Of a DNA stretch of 64,000 nucleotides, positions 6,707-15,637 are shown piece after piece (within the stretch, counting starts at the first letter, position 1; the number at the start of each line of letters is the position of its first letter). A program made the translations under genes and the position numbers. This stretch comes from Streptomyces cellostaticus (GTDB lineage Bacteria; Actinomycetota; Actinomycetes; Streptomycetales; Streptomycetaceae), in contig NZ_KQ948027.1 in NCBI RefSeq assembly GCF_001513965.1, forward strand, positions 110,523 through 174,522. Reading direction: 5' to 3'. Under the pieces are notes generated by a model. It saw only the letters and a program-made list of their open reading frames with translations. It did not search any database and had not been told where the DNA came from.

Positions 6707-6739
6707 GAGGGCCAGCCCACGGGAATTGGGCTGGCCCTC
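6707..6739 (+). terminator. Strong hairpin, probable terminator
   Basis: A perfect 13-bp stem, GAGGGCCAGCCCA with TGGGCTGGCCCTC around a 7-nt loop, begins 24 nt after the stop at 6683. No U-tract follows, as is common for Streptomyces terminators. It separates the small-gene chain from the FtsK-like gene. Confidence 0.6.
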
Positions 6740-6917
6740 GTTGCGACTGCCGGAAGCAGTCGAGACCAGTGAAGCAGACCCGGTGAGCCCCGGCGAGCGG
6801 CACCTTCGCAGACCCGGCGCGCAGACCCGGCGAGCGCCACAGAAACCAAATCCCATGAATCCGCAGGGGCGCGCGGGCCATGCCCGCGTGTCCACGATCA
6901 CCAAGAACGGAGGGGGT

Positions 6918-8594
6918 GTGGGAAGGAAGAAACAGCAAGGTCCGGGCGAGGACACGTACGGGCAGATGGCAGGCGGAATCGGCGTTCTCGCCATCGCCTT
7001 CGGAGGCCTCGCCACCCTCAAGGACAAGCTGGGCCTGTCCTGGCCGGCCACGGTGCTGCTCACCGCCGGCGGGCTGGTCGGACTCGGCTACCTGGCGTGG
7101 AGGATCCGTTGGGGCGTCCCGCGCCTGTGGGCGCGCCAACCGGATACCTCCCCGGCAGCCCAACAGACGTCCCTGCAACAGGAATCCCCTGTCCAGGCCG
7201 TCGAGGGGCAGGGGCCCGGTCAGTCGGTAGGCGAAGCACAGGTGCCTGTCGAGGCCTCGCCGGGAGGGGATGAGAGCCACCCGCAACTGACCATGGTGCT
7301 CAGCCGGGTTGGGGCCATCGGCAGGGATGAACGAGTCCGTGCCGGTGACGTCACGATCGAGACGCTGCCAGGTATCGGCACCGTCTACGACTTCCTGGTG
7401 CCTGAGGGCCGCACCCACGACGACGTGGCAAAACGGCTCGGTCCGATCGCGTCGATGTTCGGCGTCACCCGCCTGCACCTGAAGCTGGAGACGAGCAGGA
7501 AGACCGAGCGCAGTGTGCGTCTTCTGGTGCTGAACGAGCCCCCGTTCAGCCGGCCGTTCCCGGCGCCGACCCGGCAGGAGATCCAGACGTTCGCGGGGGT
7601 TCCCCTCGGACACGAGGTCACCGGCCGGCTCGCCGGGGTGCCCACCTTCGACAAGGCATCCCTGCTGGTCGGCGGCATGACCCAGATGGGCAAAACGACG
7701 CTGATCAACGGGCTCATCACGTGCCTGCTGATCGCGTACGGCGACTTCGACCTGTACCTGCTCGACGGCAAGCTGTGCGGGCTGACCAGGTTCGAAAAGC
7801 TCGCCGTGCGCTACGAGGCGTCGGACGACCCGGCCGTCCTGGAGAGCATGCTCGATGAGCTGCTTGTCCGCGTGGACGACCGGTACACGCAGTTGCAGGA
7901 CGCCATCCGCAACCGGCAGCCCGCACCGGTGTTCAAGCCGGTGTTCTTCATCATCGACGAGGCCGCCGACTTCTACACCGACAACGGCACCAAGGAGTCA
8001 AAGGAACAGGTTCGCCGGGTAGAGGACAAGTCGCGTTCCCTGGTGGCGAAATCTCTGGAATCCGGGATTTCCACGGTGATGCTGACGCAGCGCCCGGCCA
8101 GGGATGCGATTCCGGTGAAGGTGCGGGATCAGTTCCTGTACCGGATGTGTCTGTATGTGGCATCGGAAGGAAGCGCGAAGGTCGCCCTCGGGGACTCTTA
8201 CTTCGATACGGTCGCCCCCATTCACCCGGCGCTTCTCGATCCGGACGTCAAGGGTCAGGGTGTGTTGTTCGCGAACGGCTCGTCAACTCTGCTCCGGGGC
8301 TTCAATTTCTCGGACGAGTTCATCTGGGGTGTGGTCGACGAAGTCCATGCCCGGCGTGAACAGGCGATCCCGGATTCTCCGCTGAAGCAGGCCATCGACA
8401 TCATGCGCAATGACGGTGTCGAGTTCATGCCCACGGCCGAACTCGCCCCGTCGCTCGGGATCACAGAAAGCGATCCGGCAGAGCGTGGAAAGCAACTGAG
8501 CCGTCTTCTCGGTGTTCCCGCCGACAAGGGCGCCAAGGGTGTGCGGGGCTACCGGCTGGCCGATCTCACCACAGCCGCCATGTCCCGTTCGTGA
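6918..8594 (+). CDS. FtsK/TcpA-type DNA-translocation ATPase
   Basis: A protein of 558 residues. The GTG at 6918 is favoured by GGAGGGGG just upstream, with in-frame starts at 6888 and 6855 as alternatives. Two membrane helices (about 19-34 and 45-61) precede the motor. Walker A is at residues 253-260 (GMTQMGKT) and Walker B at 342-348 (FFIIDEA); MLTQRPARD at about 388-396 is the FtsK-like segment. A C-terminal helical/wHTH region spans about 490-550. FtsK-type motors pump dsDNA in pSAM2-like TraB systems or act as coupling proteins in TcpA systems. The VirB-like genes downstream suggest a coupling role. Confidence 0.8.
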   Translation: MGRKKQQGPGEDTYGQMAGGIGVLAIAFGGLATLKDKLGLSWPATVLLTAGGLVGLGYLAWRIRWGVPRLWARQPDTSPAAQQTSLQQESPVQAVEGQGPGQSVGEAQVPVEASPGGDESHPQLTMVLSRVGAIGRDERVRAGDVTIETLPGIGTVYDFLVPEGRTHDDVAKRLGPIASMFGVTRLHLKLETSRKTERSVRLLVLNEPPFSRPFPAPTRQEIQTFAGVPLGHEVTGRLAGVPTFDKASLLVGGMTQMGKTTLINGLITCLLIAYGDFDLYLLDGKLCGLTRFEKLAVRYEASDDPAVLESMLDELLVRVDDRYTQLQDAIRNRQPAPVFKPVFFIIDEAADFYTDNGTKESKEQVRRVEDKSRSLVAKSLESGISTVMLTQRPARDAIPVKVRDQFLYRMCLYVASEGSAKVALGDSYFDTVAPIHPALLDPDVKGQGVLFANGSSTLLRGFNFSDEFIWGVVDEVHARREQAIPDSPLKQAIDIMRNDGVEFMPTAELAPSLGITESDPAERGKQLSRLLGVPADKGAKGVRGYRLADLTTAAMSRS

Positions 8595-8763
8595 CCGCCA
8601 TCCCGCACCGCCAACACCACCGCCAGGCCACCGCCACCCAGCCTGCCCGGGTGGCGGTCACCCCAGCCTGGGTGGCGGTGGTCCGGCGGTCACCCGGCGG
8701 TGCCGGGTGGCGGTGCTGACCAGTGAAAACGATCAACTCTCCAGGAAAGAGGGAGGAGGCCCG
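8595..8763 (+). repeat. Repetitive GGTGGCGGT-rich spacer
   Basis: The spacer between the ATPase and hydrolase genes consists largely of GGTGGCGGT and its complement ACCGCCACC in several copies, capable of alternative hairpins. It could be a processing or attenuation structure between the motor gene and the mating-channel genes. A Shine-Dalgarno for the next gene lies at its end (8751-8759). Confidence 0.5.
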
Positions 8764-9756
8764 TTGCGTGCCTCTACAACCGTCACCATCGGCGTAGGAG
8801 CGACCGCGGCCGTCCTCGTGGCCGCGCTCGTCCAGGGCGCCGGCGACGACCCCGTGTCCACGGCGCTCAGCCTGACCGTCCCCAGCCAGTACAAATCCCT
8901 GATCGAGGACGCGGGACATACCTGCTCCGAGGTCACCCCGAACCTGCTCGCCGCGCTTTTGACACAGGAATCCGGCTTCAAGCCGAAAGCACAGTCCCAG
9001 GTCGGCGCGGAAGGCATCGCACAGTTCATGCCATCCACCTGGCAGGCCCACGGAATCGACGGCAACGGTGACGGCAAGCGCGACGTGTGGGACCCCGCCG
9101 ACGCGATTCCCTCAGCGGCCGCATACCTCTGCGGCATAGCCAAGGACGTCAAGGACGTTCCCGGCGACAAGCAGAGCAACATGTTGGCCGCCTACAACGC
9201 CGGAAGCGGAGCAGTCCGCAAATACGGAGGCATACCTCCCTACAAGGAGACACAGAACTACGTCAAATCCATTCAGGCACTAGCGCAACAGCCGTCCGGC
9301 GGGAAAACCGCGACCACAACGCAGGCCGAAACTGCGATCAGCGTCGCGAAAGACATGATCGGCACCCCGTATTCGTGGGGCGGTGGAAACGCCTCCGGAC
9401 CCAGCACGGGAACCTGCTGCTCCCCCAAGGGCCGTTCCGGAACAGATATTTCCGGGTTCGACTGTTCCGGGCTCACGCTCTACGCCTACGCGAAGGCGGG
9501 TATTTCCCTGCCCCGCACGGCGGCCGAACAGTACGCGGCCTCGGAGCCGGTCAAGCCTGGTGATGTACACCCCGGGGATCTCGTCTTCTACGGCTCCAGC
9601 CTCACGAGCATTCACCACGTCGGCATCTCCATCGGCGGCGGCTGGATGATCGACGCCCCCCGCCCCGGCACACAGGTCCGCTACGACCCCATTGACGTCA
9701 TGACCGACCTGATCGCCGTCGCCCGCCCCACCTCCCACGGCAACAAGGAGATCTGA
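8764..9756 (+). CDS. Bifunctional cell-wall hydrolase (SLT lytic transglycosylase + NlpC/P60)
   Basis: A protein of 330 residues with a TTG start and GGGAGGAGG upstream. An N-terminal membrane or signal helix (about 7-25) is followed by an SLT domain (about 45-165) with catalytic E69 in TQESGF and the GAEGIAQFMPSTW motif. An NlpC/P60 domain (about 188-325) has the nucleophile C234 in FDCSG and H285 in the HHVG motif. It opens peptidoglycan for the transfer channel, the job of VirB1 and its Gram-positive counterparts. The next gene starts 3 bp after its stop, so it heads the mating-channel operon. Confidence 0.9.
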   Translation: MRASTTVTIGVGATAAVLVAALVQGAGDDPVSTALSLTVPSQYKSLIEDAGHTCSEVTPNLLAALLTQESGFKPKAQSQVGAEGIAQFMPSTWQAHGIDGNGDGKRDVWDPADAIPSAAAYLCGIAKDVKDVPGDKQSNMLAAYNAGSGAVRKYGGIPPYKETQNYVKSIQALAQQPSGGKTATTTQAETAISVAKDMIGTPYSWGGGNASGPSTGTCCSPKGRSGTDISGFDCSGLTLYAYAKAGISLPRTAAEQYAASEPVKPGDVHPGDLVFYGSSLTSIHHVGISIGGGWMIDAPRPGTQVRYDPIDVMTDLIAVARPTSHGNKEI

Positions 9757-9759
9757 TCC

Positions 9760-10035
9760 ATGTCCAAGTTCACCGTCCTCGCCAAGCCCGTCGACATGTC
9801 CGGCGGCTTCAAGGACTTCTTCGACACCATCGGCCTGACCGGCGGCGGCCTGGTCACCAAGGGCATCGCCGCTGTGATCGCCGTGATCGCAGTCCGCATG
9901 CTGCTGCAGCTGTCGGGCGACCCCAAGGGCGCTCTGCGGAAGGGGTCGATGGCCGTCGGCACGCTGTTCGTCGCTGTGGTGCTCGCGCTCTACGGCGACA
10001 CCCTGTTCTCCACCGTCACCCAGGCCAAGGGCTGA
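9760..10035 (+). CDS. Small two-helix membrane protein, VirB2/pilin-like position
   Basis: A protein of 91 residues, 3 bp after the hydrolase gene and 2 bp before the next. Two hydrophobic helices (about 27-52 and 65-83) are joined by a short polar loop with Lys/Arg, the topology of VirB2/TrbC-type subunits. No signal peptide is obvious. Position between a VirB1-like hydrolase and a VirB6/TrbL-like protein supports a channel component. Sequence identity to pilins cannot be shown here. Confidence 0.6.
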   Translation: MSKFTVLAKPVDMSGGFKDFFDTIGLTGGGLVTKGIAAVIAVIAVRMLLQLSGDPKGALRKGSMAVGTLFVAVVLALYGDTLFSTVTQAKG

Positions 10036-10037
10036 TC

Positions 10038-11273
10038 ATGGCGGACAAGGGCAACAACCCGTGCGACAAGATCGACGGCTCGGCACGGGAGTTCTGCGAA
10101 AAGGACCTGAACGGACGCAGTTACCACGGCAACGGTGGAGGCGGGGGCCTCACCAACGGCGCCTCCCAGCATGTCAGGGAACTCGCTGACAGCCTGCTCA
10201 AGAAGATCACTGATCTGGTCGCGCCGAAGCATGCGTGGGCGCCGCAGAAGTCCGACAGCGTGGTGTACGAGCCGTTCTTGTGGCTCGGCCAGCATCTTGC
10301 CGTCGCCATCTTCGTGTGCGTGGTCGTCGTGTGCGCCCTGACCGCCTGGCAGGGCGCACCCCGTCTGAAACAGATGGGGGCGTCGACGGGGTGGACCCTG
10401 GCGGCCGTTGCCGGCATGGCATCGGTGCCGGGGGCCGTGATGCTGCTGAACAGGGCCGTGAGCGCTGCGTTCACAGCCGCGTTCGACAGCAACGAGTCGA
10501 CCCTGTTCAGCGTCATCCGTGACGATCTGAAGCACGGGGCGGATGCGGGGAACCCGTTGGGGATCCTGCTGATCATCTCCGCGCTCGTGGTGGCTCTCGC
10601 TTTCGCAGCGCTGGTGTTCATGACGCGCCAGATCGGGATCCTCGCGTTCGTGTGTATGGCTCCCCTGGTGCTGGCCTCCCTGGCACGCGGGGGCGACATG
10701 ACCGCGGTCAAGGAGTGGGCGCAGCGGCTGCTGGGGCTGATCTTCGCCCCGCTCGCGCTGCTGCTGATCTCACCGTTCGTCGAGTTCAGCCACGGTGCGC
10801 TGGTCCTGGACACCGTGCTGCTCATCGCCGCGGACGTCCTGATGCTGCGGATGATCTTCCACGGGGTGCCCTACTTCGGGCCCAAGGTGGCCCGTGCCGC
10901 CCGGACGCTGGTGGAACGCAACACCACCCATCCCCTGGCACGGGCGGTCGTCAGGGCCGGCGCGCCGGACTTCTACGAGCAGGAGAACACTCCCCGGGGC
11001 CCGCGCACGGTGGACACCCCGCGCCGCGCCATGTCCCAGGACCGCGGTGTCCTGTTCGCCGCCTACGGCATCAAGCAGGACAAGAGGTCGGGACGGCTGA
11101 CCACCGCGTCCGCTGTTGCCAAGGCCCGGCGGGATGAGACCGACCGCGTGGCCCGCAGCTCGCAGATCAGCCAAGCGCGCCGGCAGGCGCGGGCTGCCGT
11201 CCAGACACCCAACCCCAACCCCAACCGCACGCCGAACCCCCGTCCGGTGCGCAACCGGCCGAACAACCCGTAG
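10038..11273 (+). CDS. Polytopic membrane protein, VirB6/TrbL-like
   Basis: A protein of 411 residues. After a polar Gly-rich N-terminus (about 1-75) come about six hydrophobic helices between 85 and 290, including LGILLIISALVVALAFAALV and LLGLIFAPLALLLISPF. A basic cytoplasmic tail ends in Asn-Pro repeats (about 385-411). This is the organisation of VirB6/TrbL channel proteins in Gram-positive conjugation systems. The next gene follows after 11 bp with GGAGGG as ribosome site. The role is assigned by topology and gene order. Confidence 0.65.
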   Translation: MADKGNNPCDKIDGSAREFCEKDLNGRSYHGNGGGGGLTNGASQHVRELADSLLKKITDLVAPKHAWAPQKSDSVVYEPFLWLGQHLAVAIFVCVVVVCALTAWQGAPRLKQMGASTGWTLAAVAGMASVPGAVMLLNRAVSAAFTAAFDSNESTLFSVIRDDLKHGADAGNPLGILLIISALVVALAFAALVFMTRQIGILAFVCMAPLVLASLARGGDMTAVKEWAQRLLGLIFAPLALLLISPFVEFSHGALVLDTVLLIAADVLMLRMIFHGVPYFGPKVARAARTLVERNTTHPLARAVVRAGAPDFYEQENTPRGPRTVDTPRRAMSQDRGVLFAAYGIKQDKRSGRLTTASAVAKARRDETDRVARSSQISQARRQARAAVQTPNPNPNRTPNPRPVRNRPNNP

Positions 11274-11284
11274 GAGGGAAAACC

Positions 11285-12358
11285 ATGTACTCCCTGACCC
11301 CCGGCTATCGCATTCCCGCCCTGCAGCGCGGACTCAGTCCCGTCGAGACTCTGCTGACGAAAGCGAACGCCGGGGTCGGGGGCGCCGTCCTCATGTCGGC
11401 GGTGATCACCCCGCCGCCCGCATGGACCTTCGGCGCAGTGGGCGCGGCCGCGATGCTGCTCAATGTGGCGCCGGGGCCCCGCTCGATCGCCCGGTGGGTG
11501 ACCGTCGGCTACCGGCACTGGCGCGAGCGCACCGTGCCCGCCTCCGTGGTCGCCCAGTCCGGAGCGACCACGACCTGGGCGCTGTACCCGGAGCATGGCA
11601 CCATGCAGGACCCGCAGCGCAGGGCCGCCTTTCATGCCGCGTTCTCGCGCGCCCTCGCGTTCGCCGGCGGCCAGGCCCGCAGCGCGGGCATCCAGGTCCA
11701 CGTCACCCACCACACCACCGTCCGCGACCACACCGCCCACACGCAGACGATCTCCGTCCACGTCCCCAAGGGGCTGGTCGGCCACCCCTGCCGGGTCATC
11801 GGGACCCTGGAGGGCGAGTTCGCCGCTCTCGGCGTCCTGACGCCCATCACACCGGAGCCGATTCCCGCCGTGACCGGCCGGGGCCCCGGCTGGGCCGCTC
11901 TGGACGACGGCCGCTACGCGGCGACCGCACGGGTCACCGCATGGCCCGAAGAGACCGGTTCAGACCTCATGCCGAAGCTGCTCCTGGGCCAGGACGCGGA
12001 CCGGTCGTTCGCCGTCCTGTACCGGCCTCTGCCGCCAGGCCAGTCGCGCCGGTCGGCGAAGTGGCAGCGCGCTGCGGCAGAAGCCTTCACCGCCGACAAG
12101 GTGAAGCAGGACGCGAACGAGATCGCCAGCGGAACGACGCACGGCGCACTTGTCCAGGGCGCGACCCTCGTGGACCTCGACGCTTACCTGACGGTGTGGG
12201 GCGACAGCCCGGAGACCGTCATCGACGCCCGCTGGCAGGCCTCGCTCGATGCCGACCGGCACCGCATTCACCTCGACTGGCTGGCAGGCCAGCAGCACCG
12301 CGCTCACGTGATGAACACCCCCCACGGAGCCACCACCAGGAAAGGGGCGCTCCTGTGA
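11285..12358 (+). CDS. Transfer protein with N-terminal PrgI/VirB3-like helices
   Basis: A protein of 357 residues with a good ribosome site (GGAGGG at 11273-11278). Residues about 28-65 contain two short hydrophobic helices, as in PrgI/VirB3 or the SCO6880-type proteins of actinobacterial T4SS-like loci. The remaining 290 residues are a soluble alpha/beta region without a nucleotide-binding motif. Its TGA overlaps the GTG of the ATPase gene (GTGA), so the two products are probably made stoichiometrically. In related systems the VirB3-like part anchors the VirB4 ATPase. Confidence 0.6.
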   Translation: MYSLTPGYRIPALQRGLSPVETLLTKANAGVGGAVLMSAVITPPPAWTFGAVGAAAMLLNVAPGPRSIARWVTVGYRHWRERTVPASVVAQSGATTTWALYPEHGTMQDPQRRAAFHAAFSRALAFAGGQARSAGIQVHVTHHTTVRDHTAHTQTISVHVPKGLVGHPCRVIGTLEGEFAALGVLTPITPEPIPAVTGRGPGWAALDDGRYAATARVTAWPEETGSDLMPKLLLGQDADRSFAVLYRPLPPGQSRRSAKWQRAAAEAFTADKVKQDANEIASGTTHGALVQGATLVDLDAYLTVWGDSPETVIDARWQASLDADRHRIHLDWLAGQQHRAHVMNTPHGATTRKGALL

Positions 12359-14529
12359 TCCGCCTGCCCTCCAACCACGCCGCGATCACGGCGCCGCTGG
12401 TCGCGTCCAGCACCGCTTTCCCTGGCATCCCGATCGGACGGTCGCTGCTCGACGGGCGCCCGTTCCGCCTTTCCCCCGTCCTGACCGACGCCGCCGTGCT
12501 GCCGTCGACGAACAGCCTCGCCCTGGGCGGACTCGGCTCCGGCAAGTCGACGACGGCGAAGGCACGGATCCGCCGCGAAGTCCTCCACCACGCGCATCAG
12601 GCCGTCATCATCGACAGCTTCGGCGAGGACGACGCCGGAGAGTGGGCTCCGCTCGTCCGCTCCCTGGGGGGCCACGTCATCGAAGCCGGCGCCTTCACGC
12701 TGAACCCGTGCAGCCCGATGTTCCCGCCCGAGGTCCGCGAGCAGCTGATCCGGTCATTGATCGCCGCTGTCGAGCCCGGCGCACTCACCCACCAGGCCGC
12801 CCACGCGCTGCAACACGCCTTGAACCATCCGAAGGCAACGTCGCTGAACGGGCTGGTGGACGCTCTGGTCCGCCCCGAGGACGGACGGTGGCCGTCGGCG
12901 AAGCTCACCGAGTGGGGCGAGGGCGCGGCCATCGCGCTGTCCCGCTACACCGAGGGCTCACTGCGCGGCTTGTTCGACGGCCAGAACGCAAGCCTTCCCG
13001 AGACGGACCTGCCGATCCTCTCCTTCGACTTCACCGGCCTGGACCGCAACGGCCCCGCAATCCCGTCGCTGATGGCCGCGGTGTCGTGCTGGGCAGAACA
13101 CGTCTGGCTGCGCCAGTCGACCGCCGTGCACCGGCACCTGGTGCTCGAGGAAGCGTGGCAGATCCTGCTGTCCCCGGCCACGAGCGAGCTGATCCAGCGG
13201 CAGCTGAAGAACTCACGGAAAGCGGGGCTGTCCCTGGACGTGGTGATGCACACGCTCTCCGACCTTGGCGACGGCAAGGCACAGGACCTGGCGCGCCTGT
13301 GCGAGATCGCCCACGTCGGACGCCTGAACCCGGAAGAAGCGGCCATCGTCGGCGCCCTGCTCGGCCTGCCCGTCTGGGCGGTCGAACAGATCCCGACGCT
13401 GGAACCGGGCCAGGCCGTGTGGAAGGTCGGCCCCGACTACGTCGACATCATCGAAACCGTCCTCAGCGACGAGGAAGCCGAGCTCACCGACACCTCCTCG
13501 CGGCGCCGCAAGGCACAGCAGGCCCTGGCCGTCGAGACGGTCCAGGATGCCAACCAGGAACCCGCCGCAACGGAGACGGAGTTCGGCGTCGACAGCGACT
13601 ACGACGGCTACAGCGAAAACCTGGCGGACACGGGGGCACCGGTCGAGCAGCACACCGACGACGGTGCCTGGGACTGGGAGATGCCTCCGAACGTCATCGA
13701 CACCCGGCACCAGGACGTCCTCCATGCCGCGATGGAAGGCCGGTGCAGCGAGGCCGCCCAGATGGCAGCCATCGGCGAGCGAGAGGACATCAACACCCAC
13801 GGAATCAACTCGGATCAGGCCATTTCGTGGCTTGAGACCCGGGCTCAGGTGGCGGAACTGTGCGACAACCCCGACCAAGCGGCGCAGCTCCGCGCTACCG
13901 TCGCCCGCATGGGTAAAGACGTCGAATGGTGGCGGCAGCCCACGATCGGTGACACTGCGACAGCAGCGTGGCACAGCGCACCTCAGCCGCCCACACCCGC
14001 ACCGACTCCTGACGCCGACGCACCCGTGCGACCGCGCCGCCGCACCTGGCCCTACATCGCGGCGATCGCAACCCTGGGCCTCGTTGGCGCGTGCGTGGCA
14101 CAGAACTCCCAGGACCAACAGCATGCCCAGCAGCGCCAGGAGAAGGCCGCCGCCTACAAGGGCAGGTCCGGCGCCGCGGTCCGTATCGACGGGGTCGACG
14201 CCGATGTCGTGGCCCACTGGAGCACCGACAGGGAGCGCGTCGTCGTGGAACTGCGCTCCTACTTCGACCGCAACGCAAAGTTCCTGCGGATCGATGCCTC
14301 ATCAGGTCAGAGCGCCCAGAGCACCCGTGGGGAAGACAGATGGTTCCCCAAAACTCCCGAAGTCGCCCTGCCAGTCAAGGATCCTCTCGCCGACGTGACA
14401 GTCCGGATAGCGGTTGGCGGAAAACGTTGGAAGGAAGGCATGAAGCCGTACTCCCGGACAGTCCGACTGACTCCGACCGGCATCGCGTACGACTCCGAGA
14501 CCGGGGAGAAGCTCCCGTCCGATCTCTGA
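12355..14529 (+). CDS. VirB4-like ATPase with a membrane-anchored C-terminal extension
   Basis: A protein of 724 residues with a GTG start overlapping the upstream stop. Walker A lies at 58-66 (GGLGSGKST) and Walker B at 261-271 (HLVLEEAWQIL); QLKNSRKAGLS at about 283-293 is typical of VirB4/TraG-like ATPases. The ATPase part ends near residue 380. An acidic linker (about 385-450), a helical segment (about 450-530) and a Pro-rich stretch lead to a single membrane helix (about 565-582) and about 140 extracytoplasmic residues. The motor core begins very near the N-terminus, so the usual VirB4 N-domain seems to be supplied by the preceding gene. Confidence 0.75.
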   Translation: MIRLPSNHAAITAPLVASSTAFPGIPIGRSLLDGRPFRLSPVLTDAAVLPSTNSLALGGLGSGKSTTAKARIRREVLHHAHQAVIIDSFGEDDAGEWAPLVRSLGGHVIEAGAFTLNPCSPMFPPEVREQLIRSLIAAVEPGALTHQAAHALQHALNHPKATSLNGLVDALVRPEDGRWPSAKLTEWGEGAAIALSRYTEGSLRGLFDGQNASLPETDLPILSFDFTGLDRNGPAIPSLMAAVSCWAEHVWLRQSTAVHRHLVLEEAWQILLSPATSELIQRQLKNSRKAGLSLDVVMHTLSDLGDGKAQDLARLCEIAHVGRLNPEEAAIVGALLGLPVWAVEQIPTLEPGQAVWKVGPDYVDIIETVLSDEEAELTDTSSRRRKAQQALAVETVQDANQEPAATETEFGVDSDYDGYSENLADTGAPVEQHTDDGAWDWEMPPNVIDTRHQDVLHAAMEGRCSEAAQMAAIGEREDINTHGINSDQAISWLETRAQVAELCDNPDQAAQLRATVARMGKDVEWWRQPTIGDTATAAWHSAPQPPTPAPTPDADAPVRPRRRTWPYIAAIATLGLVGACVAQNSQDQQHAQQRQEKAAAYKGRSGAAVRIDGVDADVVAHWSTDRERVVVELRSYFDRNAKFLRIDASSGQSAQSTRGEDRWFPKTPEVALPVKDPLADVTVRIAVGGKRWKEGMKPYSRTVRLTPTGIAYDSETGEKLPSDL

Positions 14530-14550
14530 CCCACGCTCCTGTATCCCCCT

Positions 14551-14583
14551 GACGGCTCGCATCCCACGAGGATGCGGGCCGTC
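14551..14583 (+). terminator. Intrinsic terminator of the transfer operon
   Basis: GACGGCTCGCATCC pairs with GGATGCGGGCCGTC (one G-T) around CACGA and is followed by TCTCCTTTC. It lies 22 bp after the stop of the VirB4-like gene. Confidence 0.75.
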
Positions 14584-14603
14584 TCTCCTTTCAGGGCACT
14601 CTG

Positions 14604-14789
14604 CCTGGTCCTCGCCTAGACCGTGGCCTGCGCGGCCTGAGCCTGCGGCCCATCGTCCCCAACCACCCGCCGTAGTTCCAGCTCCGGTTCAACCCCGCGC
14701 TCCACATCCACGCCACCCTCCCCGCCCCCACCCCGGCGGGCGACGACTTCGGCGACGAACCCGACAACATCCACCCGCCCCAACGCTGA
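14604..14789 (+). pseudogene. Possible decayed gene remnant
   Basis: One frame shows strongly GC3-biased codons from about 14604 to a TGA at 14787-14789, interrupted by an in-frame TAG at 14673-14675. The C-terminal part after the amber codon reads as plausible protein (FNPALHIHATLPAP, then DDFGDEPDNIHPP). No start codon with a ribosome site precedes it. It may be the 3' end of a gene lost by deletion. Read-through or chance cannot be excluded. Confidence 0.35.
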
Positions 14790-14861
14790 CCCCTGTGCGC
14801 TCCGCCCGGTCCAGGACCGCCCACCTGGCGCGCCCGCGCCATCGAACCCGAACGGAATCCC

Positions 14862-15116
14862 ATGAAGCAGCAGCAAAACGCGTTCTGGGTCGGCACCTAC
14901 CACGGACGCCACGACGGCACCCCGGTCACGGTCACCGCCACCCGCGACGACACGCGCCCCGAGCCCTACGCCTGGACGTGCACCTGCGGGGCGTTCCAGG
15001 ACTTCCCCACCGAGCATGGCCTGTTCCCCACTGCCTGGCGGCACACCCACCCCACGCGCTTCGACCAGCTGCGGCAGTGGGCCGCCCGCCGGTTCCGCAC
15101 TCGCCACGCCCGCTGA
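14862..15116 (+). CDS. Small protein with Cys/His residues (84 aa), unknown
   Basis: The ATG at 14862 is chosen because the frame shows element-like codon use from there. The product contains CTCGAFQDFPTEHG (about 44-57) and later HTH, suggesting a small metal-binding fold, and ends in a basic Arg-rich tail. It has no membrane helix. It stands between the transfer-operon terminator and the next small membrane gene. I do not recognise it beyond its likely membership of an AICE accessory gene set. Confidence 0.55.
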   Translation: MKQQQNAFWVGTYHGRHDGTPVTVTATRDDTRPEPYAWTCTCGAFQDFPTEHGLFPTAWRHTHPTRFDQLRQWAARRFRTRHAR

Positions 15117-15224
15117 CCTGACGCCCTGCCTGGTCCTCGTCCGCCCGCCCTGCGGGCCCGGCGAGCACCGGACAGGCCGCCCGGCCAACCCTGCACCGCC
15201 CCCGAGAGACAAGGAGATCCTGTT

Positions 15225-15446
15225 GTGGCGAACATCAACGGCACCAGCGGTACCGACTTCCCGTGGCGGCGCTTCCTGTACCCGTTCGCCATCGCCGGCG
15301 CGGTCGTCGTCGGCGGCTGGGGACTGGTTGCCGCCCTGGCCTGGCTGCTCAACATCGCCGCCCACACCGCAACCGTCATCGCACACGCTGCCGGACCCAT
15401 CGGCGTTGGCGGCATCACCCTCAAACTCTTCAGCTCCAAGCGCTGA
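15225..15446 (+). CDS. Small membrane protein (73 aa), Spd-like position
   Basis: The GTG start has AAGGAG 8 nt upstream. The 73-residue product has a polar N-terminus and two hydrophobic stretches (about 19-43 and 48-66) ending in a basic tail, KLFSSKR. Small two-helix proteins of this kind (SpdA/SpdD and relatives) occur in Streptomyces plasmids and AICEs and are linked to spreading within the mycelium. The assignment rests on size, topology and context. Confidence 0.55.
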   Translation: MANINGTSGTDFPWRRFLYPFAIAGAVVVGGWGLVAALAWLLNIAAHTATVIAHAAGPIGVGGITLKLFSSKR

Positions 15447-15464
15447 CCTGCAAAAAGGAGCGCC

Positions 15465-15635
15465 ATGTTCGAGATCCGCGTCATCTGCAAGCCGGACGAC
15501 GCCGACCGCATCGGCCAGGCCCTGGCCACCGCGTTCGACACCGGCCCGGCACGCCAGTACCCCACCCGCGACGGCAAGCGCACCCGCCTCTACATCACCG
15601 CCGACCACCGGCCCACCACACCCGAAAGCGAGTGA
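15465..15635 (+). CDS. Very small soluble protein (56 aa), unknown
   Basis: An ATG with AAAAGGAG 5 nt upstream opens a 56-codon frame ending 2 bp before the SSB start. The product is polar with no Cys and reads as a compact alpha/beta unit (MFEIRVICKPDDADRIGQAL at the start). The excellent ribosome site and tight spacing make it real. It sits in the replication module between a small membrane gene and ssb. Function unknown. Confidence 0.6.
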   Translation: MFEIRVICKPDDADRIGQALATAFDTGPARQYPTRDGKRTRLYITADHRPTTPESE

Positions 15636-15637
15636 CC

